Assembly: GCA_910575035.1 (NCBI GenBank)
Contig: CAJTDL010000028.1
Coordinates: 1-54,053, forward strand
From: Lachnospiraceae bacterium
GTDB taxonomy: Bacteria > Bacillota > Clostridia > Lachnospirales > Lachnospiraceae
DNA: 54,053 bases
Direction of reading: 5' to 3'
This document shows positions 18,801 through 26,168 of the stretch, piece after piece. Each line of letters opens with the position of its first letter. The first letter of the stretch is position 1. Made by a program: the position numbers and the translations under genes. The notes below the pieces were generated by a model. That model did not search any database and was not told the DNA's origin. It saw only the letters and a list, made by a program, of their open reading frames with translations.

Positions 18801-19755
18801 GGCAGCGACCGTAGTGCCAGAAACTGCAGAGAACCGCAGCGTAGCCTGGTCTACGAACAATCCGGATGTTGCTGTTGTCAACGCCAGCGGAAAAGTAACA
18901 GCCATTGGCGCAGGGCAGGCAACTATTACAGCCAGGACAGTGAATGGGCTGACAGAAACCTGTAAAGTAACTGTTCTTAAGGGTGAAAGACAAGAACAGC
19001 AGGAGCTGTCTATTTCCGGCATTTCTTCCCTGACATACAGCAAATCCTCAACCTTAAGGGTAACAGGAGGAAGCGGTACTGGGGACATTACCTGGTCCAT
19101 TGAATCCGGGAAAAATTATGCAACAATCAATGCCAGGACAGGCAAGGTGCTGGCAACCGGCATTGGAACAGTTAAAGTAAAAGCAGTGAAGGCTGGCGAT
19201 GGCCGATACAAAGATGCTTCTGCAACCTTCCAGTTCAAGACTGTTTTGCCGAAGATTAAACAGACATTCGCGGCAAATGGCGTGAAATACAGGCTGACTA
19301 GCGTATCCAAGGGCAATGAGACGGCAGCTTATGCAGGTACAGTGGACAAGAATGTGACCAGGGTTGTCATTCCGTCTTCCGTAAAGATTGGAAACAGGAC
19401 ATTCAAGGTGACAATTATTGGCAAAAATGCGCTGAAGGGCTATCAGAAATTGGAGAGCGTAAGTATCCATAAAAACATTACAAGAATTAATGCAAGTGCA
19501 TTCCAGGATTGTAAGGCATTGACCAAAGTCACCCTTCCTGCCAATGTAAAAATTATTAACAGGGATGCATTCAATGGTGATAAGAACTTAAAGAGCATTG
19601 TGGTAAAATCCACGAAGGTTACCAAGGTGCTTGCAAATGCGTTTAAAGGTATCCATAAACATGCAAAGATTAAGGTACCAGCTTCCAAGCTGAAACAGTA
19701 CCAGAAGATTTTCTCATCTAAGGGCCAGCCAAAGACCGTAAAGATCACAAAATAA
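12856..19755 (+). CDS. Giant secreted subtilase (S8 peptidase) with Ig-like and leucine-rich repeats
   Basis: About 2299 residues. The signal peptide ends near LPTTVLAKPA, and a Glu-rich propeptide follows. The S8 catalytic domain has Asp in VAILDSGLDLK (~262), His in DHGTHVAGTVAG (~365) and Ser in SGTSMAAPHMTG (~727). A protease-associated domain is inserted between His and Ser, and an Fn3-like region follows, as in lactocepin/C5a-peptidase proteases. Then come about five Big_2 domains (each with a WSSNNxxVATV-type core), and finally BspA-type LRR_5 repeats (ITRINASAFQDCKALTKV). No LPxTG or SLH anchor is seen, so it is released or bound by its repeats. ATG 12856 is preferred, although an upstream in-frame GTG and ATGs at 12865 and 12880 are possible. 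It probably degrades host or dietary proteins. Confidence 0.93.
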   Translation: MERMKKSMKKKQCCALLLAFAMTLTSLPTTVLAKPAKEAEEVQETLSDEELLEALKDEEGISADAVEVENEERLDDIKSQAKEQELEPLYQEDEVVTAIVELEQAPLMDNYGTSTYAAETDGEETPGEAVSEFLTSEDAKSASEEILEEQEDVISKINEIAAQPEEGAKAKANTEEVEVVAQWTAAANAMAIRIPYGKLKQIQELDNVKRAYVQHVYDRPEPVENSNVVDGKANYSYSYDMVGVQEAWGEGYTGKGMLVAILDSGLDLKPYRTSDPNLVGRVGRAHEAFSDNSFMSADDDGNVDWNLRYTDDSLEKFLAGNQLASNTGQNGNKIEWDNNALYKNRKVPYGCDYADGDVHIYPGDSDHGTHVAGTVAGYAEGEDGEIKFSGVAPDAQILFMKVFPDEDGGAEESSLINAVEDSLKLGADMINLSLGSDAGYAVDDTMQNDVFARIEEAGIVMMTSAGNSDYSSSGNKYGGENLITDPDTSVMSSPAMYDSNLSVASIDNAITVQSYFTWEDKDGIEHKVAFTDPYSVAMKYGFSDKEYPIYKVDGYGSYEDYAKVGFNNGWNGGKTGIALVKRGGGISFVDKINNSTSFTGVNSQNQRYGVLGVIIYDEDPNGTELINMSAEGTSITSAFINGKDGAEIAAALDNGYQVNIQVSTEDQTVDKETYGEMSSFSSWGPGPGLELKPEITAPGGDIWSTVVDRNASDEGYVGGYAMMSGTSMAAPHMTGIAALIRQYIVNSRDVFKVSSSGMSDLISQLLVSTAVPQKDGNAYYSPRQQGAGLVNAAAAISTPAYITVEGKHVGKLELLDDLNKTGKYDFSFQVNNISDKELKYQAKVVLMRPDTQTAETTWGNKTVWSPHDVVISETELGEITVPAKGKQTVQKSVSLTESQKSQLNNMFTNGVYVEGFVILTDEAGENPQIGLPLLAFYGDWTAAPIFDRSNWFDEAADGESVYNNESAWGTNLLGVTVDSVSYFDLGQNLFRSEEGDQTTYHKENITISPNGDIFFEYINDIILYQLRNARVVVVDVKDQDTGEVYFKDWASYSFKTMYQASYGFALPFSLYGTYPVWDGTDLDGNVLPSGTKCTYTITAYGEGDYGEEIFVDSEGRNVTNFDAVMNGEIVPTFNNHPMDMTGDVISFPIVVDTVAPKLENNAVTFFEKYGRTYMVGKVYDEDGSLASIEVAPYVTRTYKEGYGDPDYIESSVDRVNPFYLEDIYDAAAKERTFIADVTEYVRKPSYDDAYYDYKWNGSIVLSCGDYGANDRSYAIHVDTSEGIVLSQTSARLHPGSEFELSVNDNSFGVSEVTRVSSNPEVATVDEYGVVKGVAPGQAIITVSNGTSSGICVVVVEDYNTEVIDFKLSMDKFTGLKPDGECVVKITDLEPADVVIEENRWVVEEDDDYAQDYVEGLIRVDKETGDARSGSLYLYVRQSDTPIPAGEGTLTVTLNGVSRSMRIGWQDIYTDYYQDDLVSASNYSGQSVYISQGQTATLDAKYRQANQHSTCDVITELTGLKLDGPDFYKDGASTYSARLVNEEGYALPEDIKMYTVYPDHEVEIPKDGYGARYSYDPATGVIDVPYTPYGSANKMKIVAEGIVSEGNPAGQMSGETYTKPDSLYGPFDWAVTEGNGNLELVDQTDNYGDTHQVAKYTPSEPGVSYITATSKDKQYSINYVVVSEVIKAEKIELDQTRVKMTEGEKITVTPTLSPEPTLAEDKEVVWTSFNESVATVENGEITAVSEGYAYIKAHTTADNRVMACVLVQVTGEEKPPVTDRTTIQLSDEEITLDVNESKTITATVTSTNEENKTVTWSSNNRNVATVTANGKVTAIAKGVATIKAETPDGVTATCKVTVNKPADPDVPVKNEPTSITLDNETLELKVNETKAITATVDPATAENRAVTWSSNNTDVATVTGGSVTAISKGVATITAKTVNGLTATCRVTVSEAGSVVDPSKNEPTGISLNKDTLTLEVNGTDTLAATVVPETAENRSVAWSTNNPDVAVVNASGKVTAIGAGQATITARTVNGLTETCKVTVLKGERQEQQELSISGISSLTYSKSSTLRVTGGSGTGDITWSIESGKNYATINARTGKVLATGIGTVKVKAVKAGDGRYKDASATFQFKTVLPKIKQTFAANGVKYRLTSVSKGNETAAYAGTVDKNVTRVVIPSSVKIGNRTFKVTIIGKNALKGYQKLESVSIHKNITRINASAFQDCKALTKVTLPANVKIINRDAFNGDKNLKSIVVKSTKVTKVLANAFKGIHKHAKIKVPASKLKQYQKIFSSKGQPKTVKITK
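18180..18980 (+). repeat. Tandem Big_2 domain repeats within the subtilase gene
   Basis: Three consecutive ~240-bp units, each encoding one Ig-like domain, are similar at DNA and protein level (VTWSSNN, VATV, ATITAKTVNGLTATCRVTV-like ends). They probably arose by internal duplication and could recombine. Confidence 0.75.
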
Positions 19756-19856
19756 GTGGAGGCCATGGCAGGACGGATGCCATAAGCGGATAAAAGACAG
19801 GGAACGGAAGGAGCTGTAGGTTAATACCACTAATGCCTCCTCCAGTCCCAAATAAA

Positions 19857-19912
19857 AATCTCCCATAGAATTCAGTGTTTCCAATACCTGATATTCTATG
19901 GGAGATTCTTCT
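19857..19912 (+). terminator. Terminator after the subtilase gene
   Basis: AATCTCCCATAGAAT (19857-19871) pairs perfectly with ATTCTATGGGAGATT (19893-19907) around a 21-nt loop, followed by CTTCTTTT. Confidence 0.75.
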
Positions 19913-19926
19913 TTTCTGCAAGTGTA

Positions 19927-19964
19927 CAGGGAGGGATGGCTTGTATCAAGCCATGCCCTCCCTG
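19927..19964. terminator. Second hairpin, probably a bidirectional terminator
   Basis: A 17-bp stem with a single bulged G and a 3-nt loop (CAGGGAGGGATGGCTTG against CAAGCCATGCCCTCCCTG). It sits between the convergent subtilase and DHH genes. Confidence 0.65.
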
Positions 19965-20073
19965 TAATTTAAACTGTCTATGTCCTGGCATCCTCTTCTA
20001 TATAGGATTTTGGATATATAGTTGGATGCTTAGGGTATGTATGGGTCAATAATTTAATATCATGGAATCAGCC

Positions 20074-20991
20074 TTAACCAGCCATCTCACAGAGCTCTTC
20101 TAACATTTTGGGCAGTTCTGTGTCCATTGTCTCGTTGCTGAATTGGCAGGTTCCTACCTTTTTATGGCCTCCGCCGTTGTATTTTAACATCAGGCTTCCT
20201 ACATCCAGTGTGGCGGTACGGTTTAAGATGCTGTATCCAACAGCTGCAGAGCATCCCTGCCCGCCACGCCCGCTGACGATCCATGCGGAAATATTCTGCT
20301 CTGGATACATGCTGTAGATCATAAAGCGGTTTCCGGTATAGATGGGGTCTATTCCCCGCAAATCCGTAATAATTACATTGCCCTGCACCTTTGTGTGCTT
20401 TGCTACCATTTCCTTAAACTTTTCCGTCTGCTCATTGTAGACTACAATGCGTTCCTTTACATCTGGCAGATCCAGAATCTGTTCTGTGGTCAATACGCGG
20501 CATGCCTCTAGCAGTTTTTCCATTAATTGATAATTAGAAATAGAGAATTGGCGCCATCTGCCAAGCCCCGTCCTGGGATCCATCAGAAAGCCAACCAAAA
20601 TCCATCCAGTGGGATTCATGACCTCGTCAATAGTCAGGTCTCCAGAGTCAACCTTGTCCACAGCTTCCATCATTTCTGTAAATTGCGGAAAACGCTCAGC
20701 GCCGCCATAATATTCATAAATGATCCTGGCGCAAGAAGGTGCGATGCGGCTCTCTCCTTTGTATTTTCCAGAAAGCTGCAGCCTCTCATGCTCGCTGGAA
20801 TGGTGGTCAAACCAAAGCCCGCAGCCTTCCACATAAGGCACGTTTGCCAGGCAGTCATCCTCGCTGATCTCTACCAGGCCATCCTGCAGGTCTTTTGGAT
20901 GCGCAAATTTCCAATGGTCAATAATGCCAGCCTCTAAGAGCAGCGCGCCGCATGCCAATCCGTCAAAATCAGAACGTGTTACTAATCTCAT
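20074..20991 (-). CDS. DHH/DHHA1-family phosphoesterase
   Basis: 305 residues. The N-terminal DHH domain begins MRLVTRSDFDGLACGALL (metal-binding Asp residues) and carries the DHH motif in LWFDHHSSEHE. The C-terminal DHHA1 domain ends with the glycine-rich GGGHKKVGTCQF. The family includes nanoRNase, cyclic-dinucleotide phosphodiesterase and exopolyphosphatase-like enzymes. This length and layout without a membrane part or RNA-binding domain fits a cytosolic exopolyphosphatase/NrnA-like enzyme, though the precise substrate is open. An AAGGAGG site precedes ATG 20991. It lies 160 bp behind the hybrid kinase gene on the same strand. Confidence 0.88.
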   Translation of the reverse strand: MRLVTRSDFDGLACGALLLEAGIIDHWKFAHPKDLQDGLVEISEDDCLANVPYVEGCGLWFDHHSSEHERLQLSGKYKGESRIAPSCARIIYEYYGGAERFPQFTEMMEAVDKVDSGDLTIDEVMNPTGWILVGFLMDPRTGLGRWRQFSISNYQLMEKLLEACRVLTTEQILDLPDVKERIVVYNEQTEKFKEMVAKHTKVQGNVIITDLRGIDPIYTGNRFMIYSMYPEQNISAWIVSGRGGQGCSAAVGYSILNRTATLDVGSLMLKYNGGGHKKVGTCQFSNETMDTELPKMLEELCEMAG

Positions 20992-21151
20992 TCGATATCC
21001 TCCTTAATTTGTTAAATTTGAAATTATTATACCATCTTTTCGGTGCCCTTTCCATAAATGGTTGCGAAATCCTGCATAATTTTCTGTTGGAACCCAATCT
21101 GGCAGTACGCTGGAGCTTTGTATTAATTCGCGGGCCATCATTATTGGAAGG

Positions 21152-23392
21152 CTAAGTATTGTCATTAAATAAGACTCTGTGCGTCTGCAGTGTCTTGGTA
21201 ATTGTCTTCAATAACAGGGGTACGTCTATAGGCTTAGTCAGATGGGCATCCATCCCGCTCTCTATGGACATCCGCTTATCGCTTTCAAAAGCATTGGCTG
21301 AAAGGGCGATAATGGGGATGTGCGCCAAGGCGGGCGTATCCAGCTGGCGGATTTTCTGGGTGGCTTCCCGCCCATCCATGATCGGCATTTGAATATCCAT
21401 CAGGATCAGCCCATATTCCCCAGGGGCGGAGTTTTTAATTTTTTCCACAGCAATTTTGCCGTTTTCAGCTGTCTCTATCACAAAGCCCAGCCCTTGCAGT
21501 ATTTCCGTTTCGATCTCCATATTAATCTCATTATCCTCCACCAGCAGGATCTTATACTCCATCAGCTGGGCGATGGTGTTTGCCGTATTGCTGTCTGGCT
21601 GGAGTTGGACATCCTGGAGCTGGAAGCGAAGGAGAAAGTAAAAGGTACTGCCTTCTCCCAGCCGGCTCTCTACCTTGATATTCCCGCCCATCATTTCTGT
21701 TAGGTTCTTGGCAATGGTGAGCCCCAGCCCGGTGCCATGGATGCCGCTGAAGGTAGTGTTTTTCTCGCGCTCAAAGGGATCAAAGATATGCTTCAGGAAA
21801 TCAGGGCTGATCCCAATGCCATTGTCCTTGACCAAAAACTGGTAGGAGGCGTAATTATTGGAAAATTTCTCCCGTTCGGTGACAATGATATCCACAGTTC
21901 CGTTGTTCTTCGTATATTTTATAGCATTGCTCACCAGATGTATCAGAATCTGCTTGAGCTTATCAGGATCACAGTAAATGTCACAATGCTTCGTATGGGA
22001 AAAATCCAGGGAAAGGGAAATATTTTTCTCAAAGGCCTGAGGGAACATTTCCCTGTATAAATCCTGCATAAGGCTGCGCAGGTTTGTCTTGGATTCGACA
22101 ATGCGGACGTCATTGGATTCCATCCAGGACAACTCCAGGGCTTTGTCAATCAGATCCAGGAGCTGGCCGCTGGAAAGCTGGATCTTCTCCAAATAGTCCA
22201 ACAGGGATTTTTGGTCAGAAATATGCTTTCTGGCTAGGAGCGTATACCCTAAAATGGCATTTAATGGGGTGCGCATGTCATGGGACATATTGGAGAGGAA
22301 TGTATTCTTGGCAACAATCGCCAGCTTGGCGCTGTTTAAAGCCTCCTCCAACATTTGCTTTTGCTCCATTTCCCGCTGGATTTCACCATCCACCCTTCTG
22401 TATCCCATGACAATCTGGGAAATATGGTCTTTATTGCCTACATTTACAATGCGGAGCTGTATATACTGGATCTCTTGTTGGTTGAGAATACGGTAGTTGA
22501 TGTAATATGTTTTCTCCGTTAACAGCCTTTCCCTAATATAGGAAGGGGAAGTGTACTGGTACACCCGGCTGCAGTCATCTGGATGGACCCAGGTCTTGAT
22601 ATAATCAGAAATATACCAGGTAAAGCTGCGGATCTGCTGTATTTCGTCAAACTGGCGGGCGGTGCGGTAACTCAGCCGGTAGGGAAAGGTCTCGTCAGAA
22701 TCCAGATCGGCATAGAGGATAGATTCGTAGTTGATGCTAAGGCCTTCAATAACCTCCAGCCGCCGCAGGTGTTCCTGGTTAATCTGATTGCGTTCTTTTT
22801 TGTATTCTGCAATCAGCTTCTTAAGCTGTTCCTCCTTTAGGTTATTTTCCTTCAGCAGGAGGGCATGTTCTGATAGGTGTCGCTTTTTCTTTTCTGTGGC
22901 GTCCCCTACAAATACATAAAAAATATCGCCTACCGTCTCACTGTGGATAAAATGCCCATAGTCCTCCAGCCAGCGGATAGAGCCATCCTTCCGCACAATA
23001 CGGTATTCCACATAGTCCAAATCATATTTGCTGTGGGAAATCTGTTCTAGAATGCTCATCTCTACAGCCTCCAGGTCTTCAGAATAAACAAGGCCCTTGA
23101 AGCTGTTTTTTGTCAGTTCCTGAAATTCCTCATAAGTATCACACATAAAAATCCGCAGAAGCGCTTTGTTGGCATAGATAATCTCCTCGTTGCCATCCGC
23201 ATGGTAAATAAAAAACCCTCCGGGCATTTCGTCCATAAACCGTATTACCTGGCATGCCATATGGATATTCCGTGCATCTAAAATAGGGAGAGGCTCTGTG
23301 CCATGGCGGTCGGCTGTAGGTTCTGTGTCATGGATATTCAAAAGAGCTATTATGCATTCCATTAGGTTTGGATCTATTTTGCGTTCATTCAT
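21152..23392 (-). CDS. Hybrid sensor histidine kinase with PAS domains and C-terminal receiver
   Basis: 746 residues and no transmembrane helix, so probably cytoplasmic. Two PAS-like domains (about 50-165 and 215-340) are separated by a coiled coil. HisKA follows, with the acceptor His in FLSNMSHDMRTPLNAILGY, then HATPase_c with N box (LVSNAIKYT), G1 (VKDNGIGI) and G2 (GTGLGLTIAKNL). A receiver domain follows (~620-740) with Asp in LILMDIQMPIMDG and Lys in HLTKPIDVPLL. It has no output domain and no adjacent regulator, so the phosphorelay partner lies elsewhere. This architecture is common in Clostridia for phosphorelays, including sporulation-initiation kinases, but the target cannot be named. 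Confidence 0.93.
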   Translation of the reverse strand: MNERKIDPNLMECIIALLNIHDTEPTADRHGTEPLPILDARNIHMACQVIRFMDEMPGGFFIYHADGNEEIIYANKALLRIFMCDTYEEFQELTKNSFKGLVYSEDLEAVEMSILEQISHSKYDLDYVEYRIVRKDGSIRWLEDYGHFIHSETVGDIFYVFVGDATEKKKRHLSEHALLLKENNLKEEQLKKLIAEYKKERNQINQEHLRRLEVIEGLSINYESILYADLDSDETFPYRLSYRTARQFDEIQQIRSFTWYISDYIKTWVHPDDCSRVYQYTSPSYIRERLLTEKTYYINYRILNQQEIQYIQLRIVNVGNKDHISQIVMGYRRVDGEIQREMEQKQMLEEALNSAKLAIVAKNTFLSNMSHDMRTPLNAILGYTLLARKHISDQKSLLDYLEKIQLSSGQLLDLIDKALELSWMESNDVRIVESKTNLRSLMQDLYREMFPQAFEKNISLSLDFSHTKHCDIYCDPDKLKQILIHLVSNAIKYTKNNGTVDIIVTEREKFSNNYASYQFLVKDNGIGISPDFLKHIFDPFEREKNTTFSGIHGTGLGLTIAKNLTEMMGGNIKVESRLGEGSTFYFLLRFQLQDVQLQPDSNTANTIAQLMEYKILLVEDNEINMEIETEILQGLGFVIETAENGKIAVEKIKNSAPGEYGLILMDIQMPIMDGREATQKIRQLDTPALAHIPIIALSANAFESDKRMSIESGMDAHLTKPIDVPLLLKTITKTLQTHRVLFNDNT

Positions 23393-23681
23393 AAATAATA
23401 TTCTCCATTGCCAGACGTGGTATTTTTATTTGCCCCTTGGAGGGATGCCGCATTTCTTTGAATATTCATAACTATTCAGAAACCCATGCCGCAGGCATGC
23501 AAATTTGCTCAATCTGAGCTGTTGCTTCCATGGAGGGAATCGTTATAAAGATTCACAAAAACCGCTCTGCGGCAATTAGGGAGCGTGATTAAGAATCATT
23601 TAAAAAATTTCTGTCAACATTATACCATAATAACAAAGGATTTACCAGTGTAAGTTTTGCACTGGCCGGGGGATCATCCAC

Positions 23682-23721
23682 ATGGCATGTTACTATTTAT
23701 GGCCAATGTCAGTAACTTAAG
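23682..23721 (+). repeat. Dispersed intergenic repeat, copy A
   Basis: CATGGCATGTTACT...ATGGCCAATGTCAGTAACTTAAG. Related copies are at 24118 (inverted), 30085 and 35976. GTTACT and AGTAAC form a short stem within it. Confidence 0.6.
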
Positions 23722-23734
23722 AGGGGCTGCAGAT

Positions 23735-23819
23735 AGTGGTGTGTAAGCGATTGTCATGGGTTTGAATGACTGGCGGAAGTGGTGTGTAAGCGATTGTCAG
23801 GGATTTTATTGATTGGCGG
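23735..23819 (+). repeat. 43-bp tandem repeat, two copies
   Basis: Units 23735-23777 and 23778-23819 share AGTGGTGTGTAAGCGATTGTCA exactly and end in GGCGG. There is no coding frame across them that I trust. Confidence 0.75.
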
Positions 23820-24117
23820 CAGGGGTGGCTATGCCCCGGCTCCTCCCTGATTACGTTTTCAATGCCTGTAAGCTGGGAGAAAGATTTCCCGCTTAAACGG
23901 ATGGCGTTGGCGTGGGGCAATGTCATTTAATTTACCTGACTTGGCGCCGCAAAAAATCTGGCAGTTGAAATCCTTAGATTACTGAGAATTGTAGCAGAGG
24001 TATCTGCAACGGGAAAATGGTAATCAGTCCCTTTGCCGGGAGAGCCAATGGATTTGTGGACTTGTGGATTTGTAGGCTTGTGGACTTGTGTAACAAGGCT
24101 TCGGCTGATTCTGTAAT

Positions 24118-24150
24118 CCCTTAAGTTACTGGCATTGTTTCACAGCTCAG
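24118..24150 (-). repeat. Dispersed intergenic repeat, copy B (inverted)
   Basis: On the minus strand it reads CAATGCCAGTAACTTAAGGGATT, matching copies A, C and D. Confidence 0.6.
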
Positions 24151-24242
24151 GAATAATGGAACCTATATTTTTTGCAAAAAAACTGCCAGAGAAAGGGGAA
24201 TCATTGCCTCCTTTCCAGTGGCAGCCTCATAGATTTTACGTC

Positions 24243-25835
24243 TTATTTTTGATTTGCAGGCTCAATATTAATGCTTTTGCCTTTGATTTTGGAATTAGTC
24301 ATGGCTTGGAGGATTTCTTTCCCATATTCTCTGGGCACTTCTACAAATGTGTATTTGTCGTACATGTCAATGGCTCCTACAAGCCTTCCGGGAATGCCGG
24401 ACTCTCCGGCAATGGCACCTAAGATATCGCCAGGCTTGATATGCTGTTTCTTTCCAATATTGATAAATAGGCGTACCATGCCTTCCTCTGCGCCTGTGTC
24501 GCCAAATTCAAAATTCTCAAAGCCATTGGCGGCATTTTCCTCATTCCCCCGAAGAGCCAGCTTCAGGAAAGCGGCTGCTATATCCATGGTAGTATAATCT
24601 GCCTCATTTACCTGGGCTTCGATCATATCTACCATTGCGCTCAGATCCTCTTCCTCAATTACAGTGTCAATATGGTCCATGATCTTTTCCAGCTTCACTT
24701 GCTCCACGTCTTCTATGCTGGGGATTTTCTGCGCCAGGATCTTGGTCTTGCAGTAGCGCTGGATATCCTTTAATTTATAGACTTCTTTGCCCTTAACGAA
24801 GGTAAAGGAACGCCCAGTTTTGCCAGCCCGGCCTGTCCTTCCGATTCGGTGCACATAATATTCATCGTCTTGTGGAAGGTCAAAATTAAACACGGCCTCC
24901 ACGTCATCCACATCAATGCCACGGGCTGCCACGTCGGTAGCCACCAGGATTTCTGTCCTGCCATTGCGGAAATTGTTCATCACCCGGTCACGCTGCACCT
25001 GCTTCATGTCCCCATGCAGGCCCTCTGCAAAGTAGCCGCGCCCCTGTAAGGCATGGACAAGCTCATCCACCATGCGCTTGGTATTGCAGAATACCAGTGA
25101 CAGCCTTGGGGCATAGACATCCAGCAAACGGCTGAGGACTTCTACTTTATCCTTGCGCTTCACATCATAGTAGTACTGCTCAATGCTGGGCACGGTCAGT
25201 TCTTTTTTTACTACCTTAATGGTTGTGGCATCCTTCTGGTATTTCTTGGTGATCTCCAGGATAGGCTTGGGCATGGTGGCGGAGAATAAGACAGTCTGGC
25301 GTTCCTCTGGAATATATTCCAGTACAGTCTCGATGTCCTCCCGAAAGCCCATGTTCAGCATTTCGTCAGCCTCATCCAGCACGATGGTGTGTACAGATTC
25401 ACATTTGATGGTCTTCCTTCTCAAATGATCCATGATACGTCCTGGGGTTCCAATAATAATCTGGGTGCCGCCCTTTAAAGAACGGATTTGCTTCACAATA
25501 TCCTGCCCCCCATAAACGGGCAGAACCTTTATGCCATGCATATACTTGGCAAGGCTGCGGATTTCTTCTGCTACCTGGATGGCCAGCTCCCTGGTAGGGC
25601 AGAGTACGATTGCTTGTGTCTTTTTGTTCTTGGGGTCTACTTTCATCAAAAGGGGAATACCGAAAGCGGCCGTCTTGCCTGTTCCGGTCTGTGCCTGCCC
25701 AATGACGTCTAAGCCTTCCATTACTACAGGGATTGCCTTGCTCTGGATGGGCGTGGTTTCCTCAAAGCCCATTTCCCGGATTCCCCGTAAGATCTGCGGA
25801 TGCAGATTTAATTCATCAAATTTTACTGTTTCCAT
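24243..25835 (-). CDS. DEAD-box ATP-dependent RNA helicase with DbpA-type RNA-binding domain
   Basis: 530 residues. The Q motif lies around the ETTPIQSKAIP stretch. Motif I is AQTGTGKT, Ia is PTRELAIQV, II is VLDEADEM, III is FSATMP and VI is HRIGRTGRAGKTG. After the two RecA-like domains and a linker, residues ~450-530 form a DbpA/CsdA-type RNA-binding fold (RLFINIGKKQHIKPGDI... and GRLVGAIDMYDKYTFVEV). This matches the CshA/DeaD group, which acts in ribosome assembly, mRNA decay and cold adaptation. A GAAAGGATC-type site precedes ATG 25835. It appears monocistronic. Confidence 0.96.
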   Translation of the reverse strand: METVKFDELNLHPQILRGIREMGFEETTPIQSKAIPVVMEGLDVIGQAQTGTGKTAAFGIPLLMKVDPKNKKTQAIVLCPTRELAIQVAEEIRSLAKYMHGIKVLPVYGGQDIVKQIRSLKGGTQIIIGTPGRIMDHLRRKTIKCESVHTIVLDEADEMLNMGFREDIETVLEYIPEERQTVLFSATMPKPILEITKKYQKDATTIKVVKKELTVPSIEQYYYDVKRKDKVEVLSRLLDVYAPRLSLVFCNTKRMVDELVHALQGRGYFAEGLHGDMKQVQRDRVMNNFRNGRTEILVATDVAARGIDVDDVEAVFNFDLPQDDEYYVHRIGRTGRAGKTGRSFTFVKGKEVYKLKDIQRYCKTKILAQKIPSIEDVEQVKLEKIMDHIDTVIEEEDLSAMVDMIEAQVNEADYTTMDIAAAFLKLALRGNEENAANGFENFEFGDTGAEEGMVRLFINIGKKQHIKPGDILGAIAGESGIPGRLVGAIDMYDKYTFVEVPREYGKEILQAMTNSKIKGKSINIEPANQK

Positions 25836-26168
25836 ATAGATCCTTTCGTGTGTTGTCTTGTCTGCTGCTATTCAAAATACACGGTTCACGTGTTTCTTGC
25901 GATTAATGGTAATTATTTCGTGACTGTTCCTAATAATACCAAAGATAAGGGACAATGTCAAATTATTTCAAAAAGTTTCTGATTGCTATTGACTTCTGCT
26001 TTAGTTTGATGTAGTATTTAGTCAACTGATAAGTAGTATTCAATACTATATATAATATTTTCAGATACTTTACGTATACTATAATAGACTGAATATCAGG
26101 CTTTGGGTCACAGGAAAGGTTCTATAGCGAATGCCTGGGATGCAAGGCTTAGAAAAGGAGATGATCTT
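25836..26168. promoter_or_regulatory. Divergent promoter region with a 7-1-7 palindrome
   Basis: This region lies between the helicase (leftward) and the hemolysin III gene (rightward). TAGTATT-C-AATACTA at 26034-26048 is a perfect palindrome, with a further TAGTATT half-site about 25 bp upstream. A TATAAT box lies about 40 bp downstream, near 26090. The arrangement suggests an operator for a dimeric regulator acting on the rightward gene. Confidence 0.4.

Larger units (their letters stand above)
23393..24242. other. 850-bp non-coding region with repeats
   Basis: No convincing gene. It holds the promoter region of the hybrid kinase, two copies of the dispersed CAATGYCAGTAACTTAAG repeat (23702-23721 and, inverted, 24118-24138), a 43-bp tandem repeat (23735-23819) and a degenerate GTGGACTT-type microrepeat (24050-24090). 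Confidence 0.6.

Noticed and set aside
18093-19100. 335-residue minus-strand open frame
   Set aside because: Antisense to the Big_2 repeats of the subtilase; the repeats keep the opposite strand open by codon bias, and no start signal is present.
23717-23926. 69-residue minus-strand frame in the 850-bp gap
   Set aside because: It runs across the tandem repeat and lacks a start signal and known motifs.
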